DNA of 64,000 bases from Cryptomeria japonica (lineage: Eukaryota > Streptophyta > Pinopsida > Cupressales > Cupressaceae): assembly GCF_030272615.1 (NCBI RefSeq), contig NC_081409.1, positions 19,036,260 to 19,100,259 of the forward strand, written 5' to 3'. Positions within the stretch are counted from its first letter, which is position 1; each line of letters begins with the position of its first letter. The notes below the pieces were generated by a model. It saw nothing but the letters and a program-made list of their open reading frames with translations. It had not been told where the DNA came from and did not search any database. Below, one piece after another: positions 32,716 to 45,169 of this stretch. The translations under genes and the position numbers were made by a program.

Positions 32716-33939
32716 TGTTAAACAATTCAAATAACCGGAAGACAATTGAGAAGGGGGGTGAATCAGTTGTCACCAGATTACCAGAACCTTAAGCAATTAA
32801 AACTTTAATACCGAAACACAAAAGATCAATACCAGAATGCATAAAACAAATACCTAAATAGAAGATAAATCAATTAAACATAAACAATAATTAGAGAATA
32901 AATACCATCCACATGACACCAAGAATTGTACATGGAAAACCTGGTAAAGGGAAAAACCACGGTGGGAAGCCTACCCATAGTCAGATAATACTTCTACAAT
33001 AGGTATGTGAATTACAATTGAGGGGCATGCACTTGTAGGAAGGCCAACATCCTATAGCACACTGCTCATCATAAAAGGAGTCTCACTGACTACATAGAAA
33101 TCCAAACTACAATCTGAAAGAAGGAATGAACTGCAAAGATAGCATCTCCTATGTCTGAGTACAGTTCTGGTTAAGCTCAATATCAGAGGACTAAATCCTA
33201 TTACATAAACCCAACTCGATCATCAATGATCGACCAAATCCTCTACCTGAATGATTATTACAATATTCGCTCCTATTACATTCCATATCCCATACCTATA
33301 TGATCTACAATGAGATCTTACATCATATATATACAGACCCTCAACCACAAACAATAAGGTTGGCCACTAGACAATAAACAAACTACATAATTACAAAACA
33401 TGTTGGCCTGAGACCAAACAAATAATATCCAGCCCATAAGACATCTTGGAAACACATCGAGAGGTCCAATCCACATGTTACATTAAGTCGGTCCATAACC
33501 TAGACAATACCGGGACCCAATTTAGGCCCACACATGCTAAAGCAAAGATCCCAATCAACTAAGTCTCGAAGATGATCACCATCAGCATCTTGAATCTCCA
33601 CTAGAAGCCACACCAAAACCACTTATGCATAACATCAAAGATCTTCAACAAATCTTTGTCGATGAAACCCTCACCAGAACAACAAACCAGCCTTGCCAAC
33701 ATACAGGATAGCATCCGATCACCAAATCAAAACCAACTAACTAAACATGAACATGAATAAGCCAATTCCATAACCCAAACATACTGGAGCATACCGGATC
33801 ATGATGATCCAATCCAACCAGAAACCAAACAACCTACCGGGACCAGAAGGATACCAGTAAATCAACCAAAATAGCTAGTGTTGACCTCAATGGAAAAACA
33901 TCAATGCAACACATAATCAATTCTTCCAAATCGCCAACA
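32716..33939 (-). repeat. 3' LTR of copia element
   Basis: Plus-strand ends TGTTAAACAA and CGCCAACA. Carries the family blocks ACCACGGTGGGAAGCC and GAGTCTCACTGACTAC. Confidence 0.9.
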
Positions 33940-34306
33940 ATCTCCCCCTTTGGCATTGATCGCAACACTAGATGTGAAAAACATCCAAGTGCCAAGAAAT
34001 GCCCAACACGTCGCCCCCAATGGAAGACATCCAACAATCTCACATACCAAGATATAGCAATGAAGTTCTAAAACAAAGACCAAACTCCCACTGTGAATGA
34101 TATCTTTGTACAGCTCTATTTTTCACATATATTTATCCCCCTTTGACATCAATGCTAGAAATCTGACAAAAATATCAAAGTAAAAACAAAAGAACCATTG
34201 AATCATAAGGCTAACTACTCCCCCTGAGTAGTAGCATCCCCACATCAATGCCGGAATGAACAATATCTCTGATAATGCATACTGGACTAATGCCAAATAA
34301 CATCAA
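33940..34306 (-). promoter_or_regulatory. 3' untranslated region with two polypurine tracts
   Basis: Two CAAAGGGGGA motifs on the element strand, at 33943-33952 (next to the LTR) and 34136-34145, 193 bp apart, each preceded by an ATGCC/ATGTC trinucleotide context with a CATTGATG palindrome nearby. The proximal one is in the correct place to prime plus-strand synthesis. Confidence 0.6.
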
Positions 34307-34759
34307 TCAACTCTTTGTCAGAGGGACAAAAACCCCTAATCTGTCTCTCAGGTACTCAAATGATTCTTTAGGCAAAGGTTTAGTGAAAATATCTGCAATC
34401 TTCTCTTTAGTGTTCACATAAACCAGTCTAACTTCATTTTCTTCCACCTTCTCCTTCAAAAAGTTATACTTGATAGATATGTGCTTTGTCTTAGAGTGAA
34501 ATACCAAATTCATTGATATGTATATAGCAACAGAGTTATCACAATGAATAACTATTGGTCCAATGAAATTCACTTTAATAAACTTCAACATTTTCTTCAT
34601 CCATAAAACTTGTGTACAGTTAGTAGCAGCAACAACATACTCATTTTCAATAGTAGATAAAGAAGTACATGATTGTTTCTTGCTGATCCATGAAACCAAC
34701 TTCTTTCCAAAACATAAATCTCCACCGGAAGTTCTTTTCCAGTCATCAACATCACCTAC
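34307..34759 (-). pseudogene. copia RNase H
   Basis: Reads WISKKQSCTSLSTIENEYV, VIHCDNSVAI, HISIKYNFLKEKVEE and a terminal ADIFTKPLPKESFEYLRDRLG, the usual end of copia pol. It is in the same frame as the upstream RT stretch, separated only by an in-frame TAG at about 34760. RNase H would remove the RNA template during reverse transcription. Confidence 0.9.
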
Positions 34760-35743
34760 CTAATCTGCATCTATATATGCACATAAAGTAAAGTCATCAT
34801 CCTTAGGGTACCACAAACCATATTCATATGTACCTGGCAAGTATCTAAATATTCTTTTCACTACACTCTCATGATTTTCTCTAGGATCACTTTGATATCT
34901 ATTTGCAATACAAACAACATTCATTATGTTGGGCCTATTCTGAGTCAAATATAGCAGACCTCCAATCATAGATTTGTATCTTGTAGGATTTACTGGTGCA
35001 GATTCATCTTTCCTTGTCAATTTCTCACTTGCAACCATAGGAGTACTTATCGATTTAGAGTCTACCATACCAAATTTATTCAACAATTCCCTAGCATACT
35101 TAGTTTGACAGATGAAAATACCTTTACGAGTCTGAGTAATCTGCAAACCTAAGAAAAAATTCATTTCCCCAATCATAGACATTTCAAATTCTTTGTCCAT
35201 ATTCTTAAAAAATTCCATGCACAACTTATCTTCACCTCCAAAAATAATGTCATCAACAAAAACTTCAATAATTAGTATATCATCATCAATGACCTTATAA
35301 TATAGATTGTTGTCAGCATTACCTTTAGTGAAACCAAACTTTAAAAGATATTTATCTAACCTTGCATACAAAGCTCTAGGTGCCTGTTTCAATCCATATA
35401 AAGCTTTCCTTAACCCGCAAACCATGTTTTTATCATCTGAAAGTGAAAAAATATTAGGTTGCTCAATATAAACTTCCTCATCAAGATCCCCATTCAAAAA
35501 GGCACACTAAACATCCATGTGATAAACCTTGTAGTTCTTATGTGCAACATAGGCAAGAAATAATCTTACAACTTCAATCCTAGATACAGGTGCAAAAGTT
35601 TCACCATAATCAATTCCTTCCTTCTGAGAATATCCTTTACAAACCAATCTAGCTTTATTCCTTACAACTTGTCCATCTTCATTCAATTTATTCCTAAAAA
35701 CCCATTTAGTTCCAATAACATTCTTATTTTTAGGTCGGGGAAC
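34760..35743 (-). pseudogene. copia reverse transcriptase
   Basis: 35743-35500 carries the early fingers ([32 protein letters not shown]) with stops. A 245-codon stretch (35497-34760) is open with KALYGLKQAPRALY, the catalytic FVDDIIFGG box intact (about 35245-35270), MNFFLGLQI and the connection region RYKSMIGGLLYLTQNRP. Premature stops flank this stretch, so no full polyprotein can be made. Confidence 0.9.
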
Positions 35744-36731
35744 TCATGTCCACGTGTTATTCTTCTCTATCTGATCTAATTCTTCTTCCATAGCTTTTAT
35801 CCAACATTCATCTTTACATGCTTCAATTACTGATACTGGTTCAACTTGAGAAATTAAACATACATCATTAGTTGCCAATGATATCATCTCTCCTAATATA
35901 ACATTTACTACCAAATATTCTAAAATACTTAACTGTAGGTGTATTGCCAAACCATAATTCATAAGGTGTCTTACCGGTTTCTCCTTTGATATGTACTCTG
36001 TTGAATGTATAGAGTGTTGTGCTCATTGCTTCTCTCCAGTAGATATGAGGTAGACTAGCTTCCATCATCATTGTTCTAGCAGCATCCAAGATAGTTATGT
36101 TCTTCCTTTCCACAACTCCATTCTACTGAGGTGTCTGGGGAGTAGAAAATTGTCTCCTTATACCGAGCTTCTCACAAAAATTATTAAACTCACCGGATGT
36201 GAATTCTCCACCATGATTCAACCTTAAGCATTTAATCTTCAATCATTTCTTTGTCTCAACTTCAACTTTAAAGATTTTAAACTTTTCAAAAGCCTTAGAT
36301 TTCTCCCTTAGAAAAGTAACCCACATCATTCTAGAATAATGATCAATGATTAATATAAAATATTTATCACCTTGAAAACTTTTAACTCTAGCAGGGCCAC
36401 ACAAATTAGTATGAATAAGATCAAGAACATCATTAGATTTGTCTTGTATACTCTTGAAAGAGGTTATGACCTGTTTTTCCATTTGACATTCTTTACATAC
36501 CGGATTATAGGGCTTCCCAATCTTATGTATATCTCTAACTGCCTTAGTTGAACTGATCTTTACAATGCAATCAAAATTCACATGACGCAGCCTTTTATGC
36601 CATAGCCAACTCTCATCAATTTGTGAAATTAAACATGTCTTCTCACCGGAATTGAAATGAAATATATTACCTTGTCTGTATATCGGTTGCAATCTCCAAA
36701 CCAGATCTATTAATGATTTTGCATTTTCCAT
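35744..36731 (-). pseudogene. copia integrase
   Basis: The zinc-binding part WLWHKRLRHVNF-CKEC is present. In the catalytic core the first Asp (family HTDLCGP) is Asn here (HTNLCGP, about 36400) and the second (family RSDNGGEF) reads RLNHGGEF (about 36215), so both metal-binding Asp residues are lost; the Glu in NGVVERKN is kept. In-frame stops lie at 36241-36243 and just before NGVVERKN, and a frameshift follows near 35900-35960. Confidence 0.9.
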
Positions 36732-36849
36732 CCTTGAACTGTAATTAAAATCCCTTATCCACCAATTGACCTACACTCAAAAGATTATGCCTTAAACCTT
36801 CAACATGATAAACATTATCAGTATTATTCTTAACATCCAATGATGTAAT

Positions 36850-38156
36850 TCATTTTCCCTTTATCATACATGCTTTGTCATCTCCAAATCTAACCAGACC
36901 GCCATCAAATTCTTGCAAAGATAGAAACTTCCTTTTATCTCTAGTCATATGATGTGAACATCCACTGTCAATTACCCATTCATCCTTACCTTCAATTTTA
37001 GTAGCAAGTGCCTTCTCTTCAGGGACATTCTCTTCCAGTGCTGGAACATCTTCCTTTATAGCCAAGAACACCCATTCCTTTCCATTTATAGAACAACTAA
37101 CAGAGTCTTGTGTTGGTTCATCATCAGAATCAGTCATACCTTCCTCATCCGCTATGTAGCATGATTTATCTTTATTCTTCCTGTACTTATACTTGTTCTG
37201 ATATCCAGGGTTAGGCTTAAAAGATCTTCTAGCTCTTTCTTCAAATCTTGAATTCCTTTCAGGACATCTAGATGCAAAATGACCTATCTTATTACATGCA
37301 AAACATTTAAAAGGTTCTTTTCCTTCATACTTACTTCCTACTAGTTCTTTAGGTACTCTTCTAGCAAATAGGGCTTCAAGTTGCTCAAATTCTTCATCTT
37401 CTCTCTTCATATCATCCAATTCCCTTGCATATAAAGCTTTCCAATCTTGCTTGCTGGTTGATGATGTAGATGCATGAAAAGTAGGTTCAGACTTCATAGC
37501 TCCAGAAGGTCCAAAATTTTCAAGCTCAAAAGAAGATAATTTCCCAACCAAGGTATCTCTATTGAAATAAGTATTAGCCATTGTTCTCAATTCATTGATT
37601 TCAGTAGCCTTCATCTTGTAAGCTAGTGGTAAATCTCTCAGAACTTTAGAAACTATTTCATCTTCACTCAGAGTTCCACCACAACATTGAATTCCCATAA
37701 CAATTTCATTTACCCTTTCCATGAATACAGTAATCCTTTCATCTTCTTCCATCTTCAGGTTTTTATACCTCACCTGGTAACCATCAAGTTTAGAAATCTT
37801 CATAGTAGGGTCACCTTCATTAAGAGTCTCCAACTTGTCCCATATAGCCTTTGAAGATGATTTGTCAGTTGATACTATTATTTGCTGATCAGAAAGTGCA
37901 CACAATAGGGCTTCTCTTTCTGTACAATTATTCTCAAGATCCTTATCCAAGTTTGCCGGAGGAGGGTTGCCAGATGCCGAATTATGAGTTGTAACACCAT
38001 TCTCTATGATCTCCCAAATTTATTTACCAAGACATCTCAGATGAGTCTCCATCTGAATCTTCCATACTCTGTAATTTGTTCCATCAAGCCTAGGAATATC
38101 TCTCTGAAAGATAGTAGTAGATGAACCAGATGAACTTGAACTATTATTCACCATAG
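36850..38156 (-). pseudogene. copia gag and protease
   Basis: The ATG at about 38156, 42 bp after the primer site, starts a serine-rich leader followed by PRLDGTNYRVWKIQMETHL, the copia gag signature. A TAA interrupts at about 38020, then 366 open codons (37950-36850) hold the gag core, a CCHC knuckle CFACNKIGHFASRC (about 37270-37315) and the protease motif WVIDSGCSHHMT (about 36945-36985). It is followed by a stop and, out of frame, the GVxxHNLLSVGQL region. Confidence 0.9.
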
Positions 38157-38197
38157 GATCTTCCTCAAGTGATTAAGCTTCTATAGAGAGGACCAAA

Positions 38198-38209
38198 GCT
38201 CTGATACCA
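38198..38209 (-). promoter_or_regulatory. primer-binding site of copia element
   Basis: Element-strand TGGTATCAGAGC, two bases from the LTR edge. Confidence 0.9.
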
Positions 38210-38211
38210 AT

Positions 38212-39435
38212 TGTTAGATAGTTCAAATAACTAGAAGACAACTGAGAGGGGGGGTGAATCAGTTGTCACCAGATTACTGGAACCTTAATAAATCAAAACT
38301 TTAATACCGGAACCCAAAAGATCAATACCAAAATGCATAAACCAAATACAGAAATAGTAGATAAACCAATTAAGCATAAACAATAATCAGAGAATAAATA
38401 CCATCCACATGACACCAAGAATTGTACATGGAAAACCTGATAAAGGGAAAAATCATAGTGGGAAGCATACCCATAGTCAGATAATACTTCTGCAGTAAGT
38501 ATGTGAATTATATTTGGGGGGCCTACACTTGGAGGAAGGCCAACAACCTAGAGCACACTGCTCACCACAAAAGGAGTCTCACCGACTACATAGAAATCCA
38601 GACTACAATCCGGAAGAAGGAATGAACTGCAAAGATATCATCTCCTATGCTTGAGTACAGTTCTGGTTAAGCTCAATACCGGAGGACTAAATCCTCTTCC
38701 ATAAACCCAAATCGATCACCAATGATCAACCAAATCCTCTGCCTAAATGATTATTACATTATCTGCTCCTATTACATTCCATATCCCATACCTATATGAT
38801 CTACAATGAGATATTACATCATATATATATAAACCCTCGACCACAAATAATAAGTTCGGCCACCAAACAATAAAAAAATTACATAATTACAAAACATGTC
38901 GGCCTAAGACCAAACAAATAATATCCAACCCATAAGACATCCTAGAAACACATCGAGAGGTCCAATCCACATGTTACATTAAGTTGATCCATAACCTAGA
39001 CAATACCGGGACCCAATCTAGGTCCACACATGCTAAAGCAATGATCCCAATCAACTAAGTATCGAACATGATCACCATCAGCATCTCGAATATCCACTAG
39101 AAGCCGCACCAACACCACTTATGCATAATATCTAAGATCTTCAACAAAGCTTTGTCTATGAAACATTTGCCGAAATAACAAACCAAGCTTGCCAGCGTAC
39201 AGGATAGCATCTGATCACCAGGTCAAAACCAACTGTCTGAACATGAACATGAATAAGCTAGTTCCATAACCCAAACATACTGGAGCATACCAGATCATGA
39301 TGATCCAATCCAACCATAAACCAAACAACCTACTAGGACCAGAAGGATACAGATAAAACAACCAAAACAGCTAGTGTTGACATCAATGATAAAACATCAA
39401 TGCAACACATAATCAATTCCTCCAAATGGCCAACA
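38212..39435 (-). repeat. 5' LTR of copia element
   Basis: Plus-strand ends TGTTAGATAG and GGCCAACA, followed by TAATG. Confidence 0.9.
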
Positions 39436-39440
39436 TAATG

Positions 39441-39855
39441 CATTCCTCAGACCGGTCTTTCAGAGATTTGCCAATATTTTCTGCATTCTTCTTTTGGTCT
39501 TCAATATCCTTGGACATCCTCATAGTTAGGGCTTGCATTTCATTCTTCATGCCAGTATTCTCCTGACTCAGCTTTTGACATTATTCTTTAAGGGGGTTCT
39601 TTTCTTCATCATCCTGATTTTGTAAAAGTTCCTTCCTTCTAGCTTGAGAATATGACAACCTCTCTTGTAGGATAATAATGAATTCCTTTGCAGATTTCAA
39701 CTCATCTTGCAACTTCAAGTTCTTCATCCTTTCAACATCATAGTCTTCAAGTGCTACTTCAAGTTGTTTCTCCATACTCATCTCCATGGATTCTGGATTC
39801 AGGATCTTCCTTAAGCTGTTAGACTTACTCCAAGGTACCAGGCTCTGATACCAAT
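39441..39855 (-). pseudogene. 5' internal part of a second copia family (coiled-coil leader)
   Basis: On the minus strand a primer site for initiator tRNA-Met (39842-39853) is followed by a frame starting near 39790 (MEMSMEKQLEVALEDYDVER) that is strongly coiled-coil and rich in K/E/Q. It stops at 39581, and similar heptad sequence continues in other frames to 39441. The rest of the element was removed or displaced; the copia element at 32716-39435 inserted at its edge. Confidence 0.55.
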
Positions 39856-41434
39856 TGTTGGAATTCAAGAACACTGAGATGGGGGGGGGGGGGGGGTGAA
39901 TCAGTGTTCTACCGGTGAGATCAATTTTAACCTTAATAACAAATTAATTTAGTAATCGACAACCATAAAAGAATATGACAATAAGTAGAAATGATGCCAC
40001 CACAAGAACATACACCATAACACAGAGATTTATACGTGGAAAACCTCAAAGAGGAAAAACCACGGTGGGATTGGTGACCCACAATATCTATCCACTGGCC
40101 AAATGAATAAATATTAAAATAGGGCCCTGCACATGCAGGAAGGCCAACAACCTAGAGCACACTACTCATGACAAAAAGAGTCTCACTGACTACAAACACC
40201 AAATACTAGTTTACAAACAAAATTATGAACTCAAATAATGCATCTTCTATGCTGGATGAGTTTCGGTTCAAGCACTATCTGTACTGGTTTTCACTATGTC
40301 CTCCTTTACTGGTAACTTACTTCACATCCCAAGCCTCTAAACCAATAACCAAGACCGACTACATAATATTATATTCGAATTCAGCCGACCAACTTTGCTC
40401 ACACAATATCACACCACTATATATTCCTTCTCTATGTATGTATATCCAAAATAACCTAACTAGAATGACTTAAATATCCTTCCCAAACATAAACATGAAT
40501 GCCTTATGTTGGATTACACTGATATTACAACTTATTTACATGTCGGCCTAGACAAAAATAAATACATTAAACTTTGTGACCGATGTCGTTGAAATTTGCC
40601 GTGTAGACCTGCCGGATCAATCTCCTATGTCAGACTCATATACTAGTTCCAAGTTTGTCGGTTTCCCTTGTCTGCCGGATGACTTGAATGTCAGTTGCCA
40701 AATCATGAATACCGATGAGTACTGGTTAAGTGTCCAACCCAAAATGATGTGTGTTTCCATCAATGACAACACAACTAAACCGGATGAGTGTCAATTGCCA
40801 ATATAAGTCTCACTCACTTACAATTTGATTACAATTTGAGGAAATACAATGAAATGAACTCTCAAGTAACATCTGACAATGCAAGAATGAATTCCAGTTA
40901 AGCATTGAATCTCTGACTATCTTTGCTCTGTTGAATACTCTGTTTCTGTCTCAGTTAGCTACCAGATTGTCTATAAGAGAAGTGTGAACGTGAAATTGTG
41001 CTCAATCACACCAAAATAAATCACCACACTTGTATTACCACCAAAAAAAATCGCCAAATCGATCTTATATATTCGGTCTTAACACAAAAATAATCTCCTT
41101 CAAGTCGACTTCAAGAAGTGTAATGTGTAGCTCCAAGTCAGTTTCAATCTCAAACAAAACATAACACCAGACGAAAAGAGTGTATTCACATGCTTCCTAA
41201 GGATCTTACCATTCATCAAGAACACAAAATCAACCACCAAAATTACTGCAATCATCAGAAATTATTCCAGACCAAAACATTACTGAAATACCATGTTTTA
41301 CTGGTTAACTCCAGCTTCTGGCTAAAATAAATCATGACTGTTGGATCGAGTCTCCAAGAAGAGTTGTCATAAATGACAACCCTAGACCATAAATCAAGCA
41401 TTGAAGATTACCGAATGAGTGTCAATTGCCAACA
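39856..41434 (-). repeat. fused LTRs of the second copia family
   Basis: Starts TGTTGGAATTC and ends GCCAACA. Two LTR-derived parts are visible: 39856-40803 looks like one LTR ending GAGTGTCAATTGCCA, and 40804-41434 re-enters the LTR at the GTCTCACT block and ends with the same GAGTGTCAATTGCCAACA. Primer site on its low side and polypurine tract on its high side mean that element interiors lie on both sides. A long G run follows GAGAT near 39881. Confidence 0.65.
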
Positions 41435-41860
41435 ATATCCCCCTTTGGCATTGATGGCAACACCTGTGAAAAATGTCTAAGTGTTGAAACTTGTGAAACC
41501 TGTACACCGAATGAAAGAATGGAAGAATTATAAGGGTCCCCCTTAGATAAACAATCCAAAAATCTGCATTACACAAGACTGCACACTCCATACATAAAAT
41601 TAGCCTGTGCATTTTTTACCTCATCTCTCCCCCTTTGACATCAATGCCAAAGATAGGTTGTGCATCAAAATTGCCTATACATATATACACATTCACCGAA
41701 TGATCAAATCTATACATGTTTCAGGACATATGCATATGCTATCCTAAGGAACCCAAGATGTGTGTTCCATCTTGCCCACAACTTCTCCAAAATTGAAACA
41801 AAACCATTCGAAACATAAGTATGAAATTCTATATCTGCAATTCAGTAGGAGTCTCCTGAG
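41435..41860 (-). other. 3' untranslated region of the second copia family
   Basis: Element-strand polypurine motif CAAAGGGGGA at 41438-41447, directly beside the LTR, and again at 41628-41637, 190 bp away. This is the same two-tract layout as in 33940-34306. No coding region follows, so the upstream interior is missing. Confidence 0.6.
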
Positions 41861-43489
41861 ACATGTTTTGAATGTAGTCCATCTTATGATATGATCTACA
41901 TGAAATGTATTTTATTTCAAGTTTGATGATTTTAAATGTAAATGATGATTATGAATGCTATTCTTGATCAAACTTATGTGATGGATGCTTATATGTAATG
42001 CTTATGATTATGATGAAATGCTTATAATGATAAATGAATCTAAGTGCAAAGATGAAACTAAATGACCTTAATGGATAAAAAGAATTACAATGATAATGAT
42101 CCTAATGCAAATAATAATGATGATATACTACATGATTATGAAATGGACTTAATGGAATGCAAACTAATGCAATGCAAATGATTATGATCAAAATGCAAAC
42201 CTAATGAAATGAATGAACCTAACTGCAAATTATTTTGGTTTGTCCAAGTATCTCAATCTTTATTTATAACCATTGATCTCTAAATGGAATGAAATGCTTA
42301 TAATGCAACTGACAATGAATTCTTATAATGTAGATGAATAATGAGCTAATCTAAAATGATCTAACTAAAATGATACTTTCATTCTTCATATGTTGTCTTA
42401 TAATAGTGTTTGATTTCATCATCGAGCTTTTAAAATGTTGTAAGAAAATACAAGCATCTTGACATAATAATTCAAGCTGACCTGAGTATTCCTTACATGG
42501 ATTTTTATATAGCAAGTTAATAGAAGCAACTTAATATGATTAATCAAGATGACCTAAGTATTTCTTGCAAAACAGACAAGGATTATCCCTTCATGTATGA
42601 CTCGGAACGTCCTCCTTGATCTTTTTCTGATCATATCCTTAGACAAGTACATACCTTAATGAGAGATAAACCACAAACGGCAAACAAAGAAAATAATCAT
42701 GCCCCATCATAGCTTCTCTAGTCATGGACATCCTTGAGTCGCATAGAGTACATGATTAGCAATAAATCAAGATATAAACATTAAATATTGTATGTCATAC
42801 ACATGTTCTCATGGTCATTAACTGATATAATTATCTTGATCAATAATCATTCATAATCCTTTATTACTTGCTAGTTGAATCTTTGTTTTATGAGTTTCAC
42901 GATTCAGTTGCTACAAAATGCCTTGATCTTCGTTGCTTTGTTGCTCGTTATCTGTTTCAAAACCCTAGGTGTTTTGGTTTTTTTCTAAGTTTTCTGAATG
43001 TATTGGATTTTCAAAGATTTAAAAGATCACCTTAGCAAAAGGAATTAGGATTTTGCCCCCAGTGGAAACAAAACTTTATTATGGATGTACGAAAAATGAT
43101 CAAAATCCAAACCATGGCGGGATATAATACAGATATGATTGATAAAATCCAAGTTAGTGACTACACTAAGTATGTCAAAGATTGATAATTGTTGGTAAGC
43201 TGCATATTTCCTACTAATGGTTCAGAGCAATGGATGTGAAAGATAAATGGATAGGCCAGGATAGATGGAAATGATAGATGCAAATAGGATGGAGTGGATA
43301 GGTGCGCAGAGCGATCTCATAGATGGAAGAACTCACTTTTAGATAGCCCCTGTTTACCAGGTTTTCACTATCTAAATTTATTGCATTTTTTCCATATTTG
43401 ATTTTTTTTTGTTATGTTTTATTTATTTTATGTTTTTTAAGGATTTTCTGCTTTTCTGATTTTTACTAATTTCTTCAGGACTTTAATAA
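41861..43489 (-). other. 3' non-coding part of a decayed Tat-like gypsy element
   Basis: 41890-42380 is an ATG/AAT-rich low-complexity region (TGATGATTATGAATG-like words), followed by blocks that recur in the larger element at 46690-48330: a TTGACATAATAATTCAAGC / GTATTCCTT block, TAGACAAGTACAT, TTCTCTAGTCATGGACATCC, and a GCCCCCAGTGG-AACAAAACTTTATTATGG block. It is an older relative of that element on the same strand. No gene. Confidence 0.5.
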
Positions 43490-44031
43490 ATCAAGCATAG
43501 AACTTCTTGAGATGAATAGAATTGATAGGCTCATCAAACCAATCATCTTTAGGTGTAGATAACTTGTATGCTCCTAAGCCATATGCTGCTACTATAACAA
43601 AAGGACCTAACCAGTTCAGTTCAAATTTTCCCTATTTTTCTCGGTCTTGATAATTCCTTGGATTCTCCCTTAGAACTAGATCTCCAATCTAAAAAATGTG
43701 TGACTTAACTCTATGATTATAACTTCTCACCATTCTCTGTTGATATGCCTTCAAATGATCTGTAGCATTTTGGCGACGTTCTTGAAGTCTAGAGACTCAT
43801 TGTTCTTCTTCTGGTATAAGACCTTTCAAGGAAACTCGTAGAGAAGGTATCTCTACTTCTACTGGTAATATGGCTTCTGATCCATATACTAAACAATATT
43901 GGATTTCCCCCGTTGGTGTGCGAACGTTGGTTCAATATGCCCAAAGAGCATGTGATAGGGAGGTTGCTAGGTAAGTGCTCAAAAGGCCAATTTGAGTCAA
44001 AAGGCCATAAAAGGAAACACGAGGTATTGTT
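43490..44031 (-). pseudogene. gypsy integrase C-terminus (older Tat-like remnant)
   Basis: Minus-strand frames read LSHALWAYxTNVRTPTGEI, LVYGSEAILPVE, YNHRVKSHIFxIGDLVLREN, GKFELNWLGPFVIVAAYGLGAYKL and EPINSIHLKKFY, the end of a Ty3/gypsy pol. Several stops. It is interrupted at 44032 by the 19-kb element. 43878-44031 is duplicated at 63321-63474 on the far side of that element. Confidence 0.75.
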
Positions 44032-44825
44032 TGTATATGATGAAAATGGATAACAACAATAACGATATTGAAAGGCTAAATAGATTCAACCACAAAACCC
44101 TAGCCTAACAACAACAAAGATCCACCATAACATATGAAGATTACCTAAGACAATGCAAATCAAATGAAATCACAAAGATTATACCATCACATGTCCAATA
44201 GGGTTTGAATCTCCATTCTTCCTATCTCCATTGATCTTGCTTGATATATTTGCTCTCAGATTTTATGTGCACAAGAGCTCAACAAAGAACGGAATGTGGT
44301 TGCAAGTAGGATTGCATATGCCAAGTAGTCAATTGATCAAGTAGTTAGAATGATTGATTAGGATGATTGATTAGGGTTTGATAATGAAGGAAGTATCTCC
44401 TTATATAGAAGACACAATATGAAATGGAGGGATAAGATTGAGAGGTGTAAAAGGAGGTCGGCTATGATTAGAGGGTAGGTAAAAGAAATAATAAAATAAT
44501 GAAAGGGGTAGGTAGTGTATGAATTAGGAGATGAATGACATGTGTCATGGGTAGAAAAGGTTAATGAATTAATTAATTAAATAAATATTTATTTAATTAA
44601 TAGAAGAAGTGGGATCAATTAAATAAATAAGATGTTTATTTAATTTAGGAAAAGGATAATTTAAATAAATAAATGTATTTATTTAAATGAGAAATGAGGC
44701 TAGAAGAGGATGAATGAATTAATTAAATAAATAAAGATTTATTTAATTAATAGAAGAATTAAGCTTAGATAATTAAATAAATAAAATATTTATTTAATTA
44801 GACATGACAATTTTGGGTGTCTACA
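44032..44825 (-). repeat. 3' LTR of the giant gypsy element
   Basis: Plus-strand ends TGTATATGATG and GGTGTCTACA. 44565-44805 contains five AT-rich palindromes of the form AATTAAATAAAT...ATTTATTTAATT, absent from the truncated 5' LTR. Confidence 0.85.
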
Positions 44826-45169
44826 TTTTGCCCCTCTTTGAGTCAATGCGGCTTGTCGCATTGTTTCAAAGAAGATAAGATGAACTGATACAAATTTGCC
44901 CCAAGATAGGAATGATATGCCCCCTTGAGAGATTGGATGAAAATGTCTGAAAAGATCGCAGACAATCTCTCGATAAGAAAGAAAGGCGAGAATGGACTTA
45001 CTGGATAAAGTGACAAAGTCACGGGATAACGAAGACTGACTCAGGAGGCGAGGGCTATGGCTAGGGTAGTCTATAAGATAGACCACGAGGGAAATACATC
45101 CTCATTGTCATCTACACATCTACGAGATTAGAGTGCAGAGAGAGAAAAGAGCAGCAGCAGTCAGCAGCG

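Larger units (their letters stand above)
32716..39435 (-). mobile_element. complete Ty1/copia retrotransposon, inactive
   Basis: 6,720 bp in minus orientation with LTRs 32716-33939 and 38212-39435 (1,224 bp each) and perfect target duplication TAATG (32711-32715, 39436-39440). Primer site for initiator tRNA-Met at 38198-38209; polypurine tract AAAGGGGGAGAT at 33940-33951. Domain order gag, protease, integrase, reverse transcriptase, RNase H identifies copia. There are several stops and frameshifts, and two integrase catalytic residues are changed. By eye the LTRs differ at roughly 5-8 per 100, so it is older than the plus-strand element at 50066. Confidence 0.93.

Noticed and set aside
44790-45086. 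98-codon minus-strand frame next to the 3' LTR
   Set aside because: Spans the polypurine tract and LTR edge; composition not gene-like.
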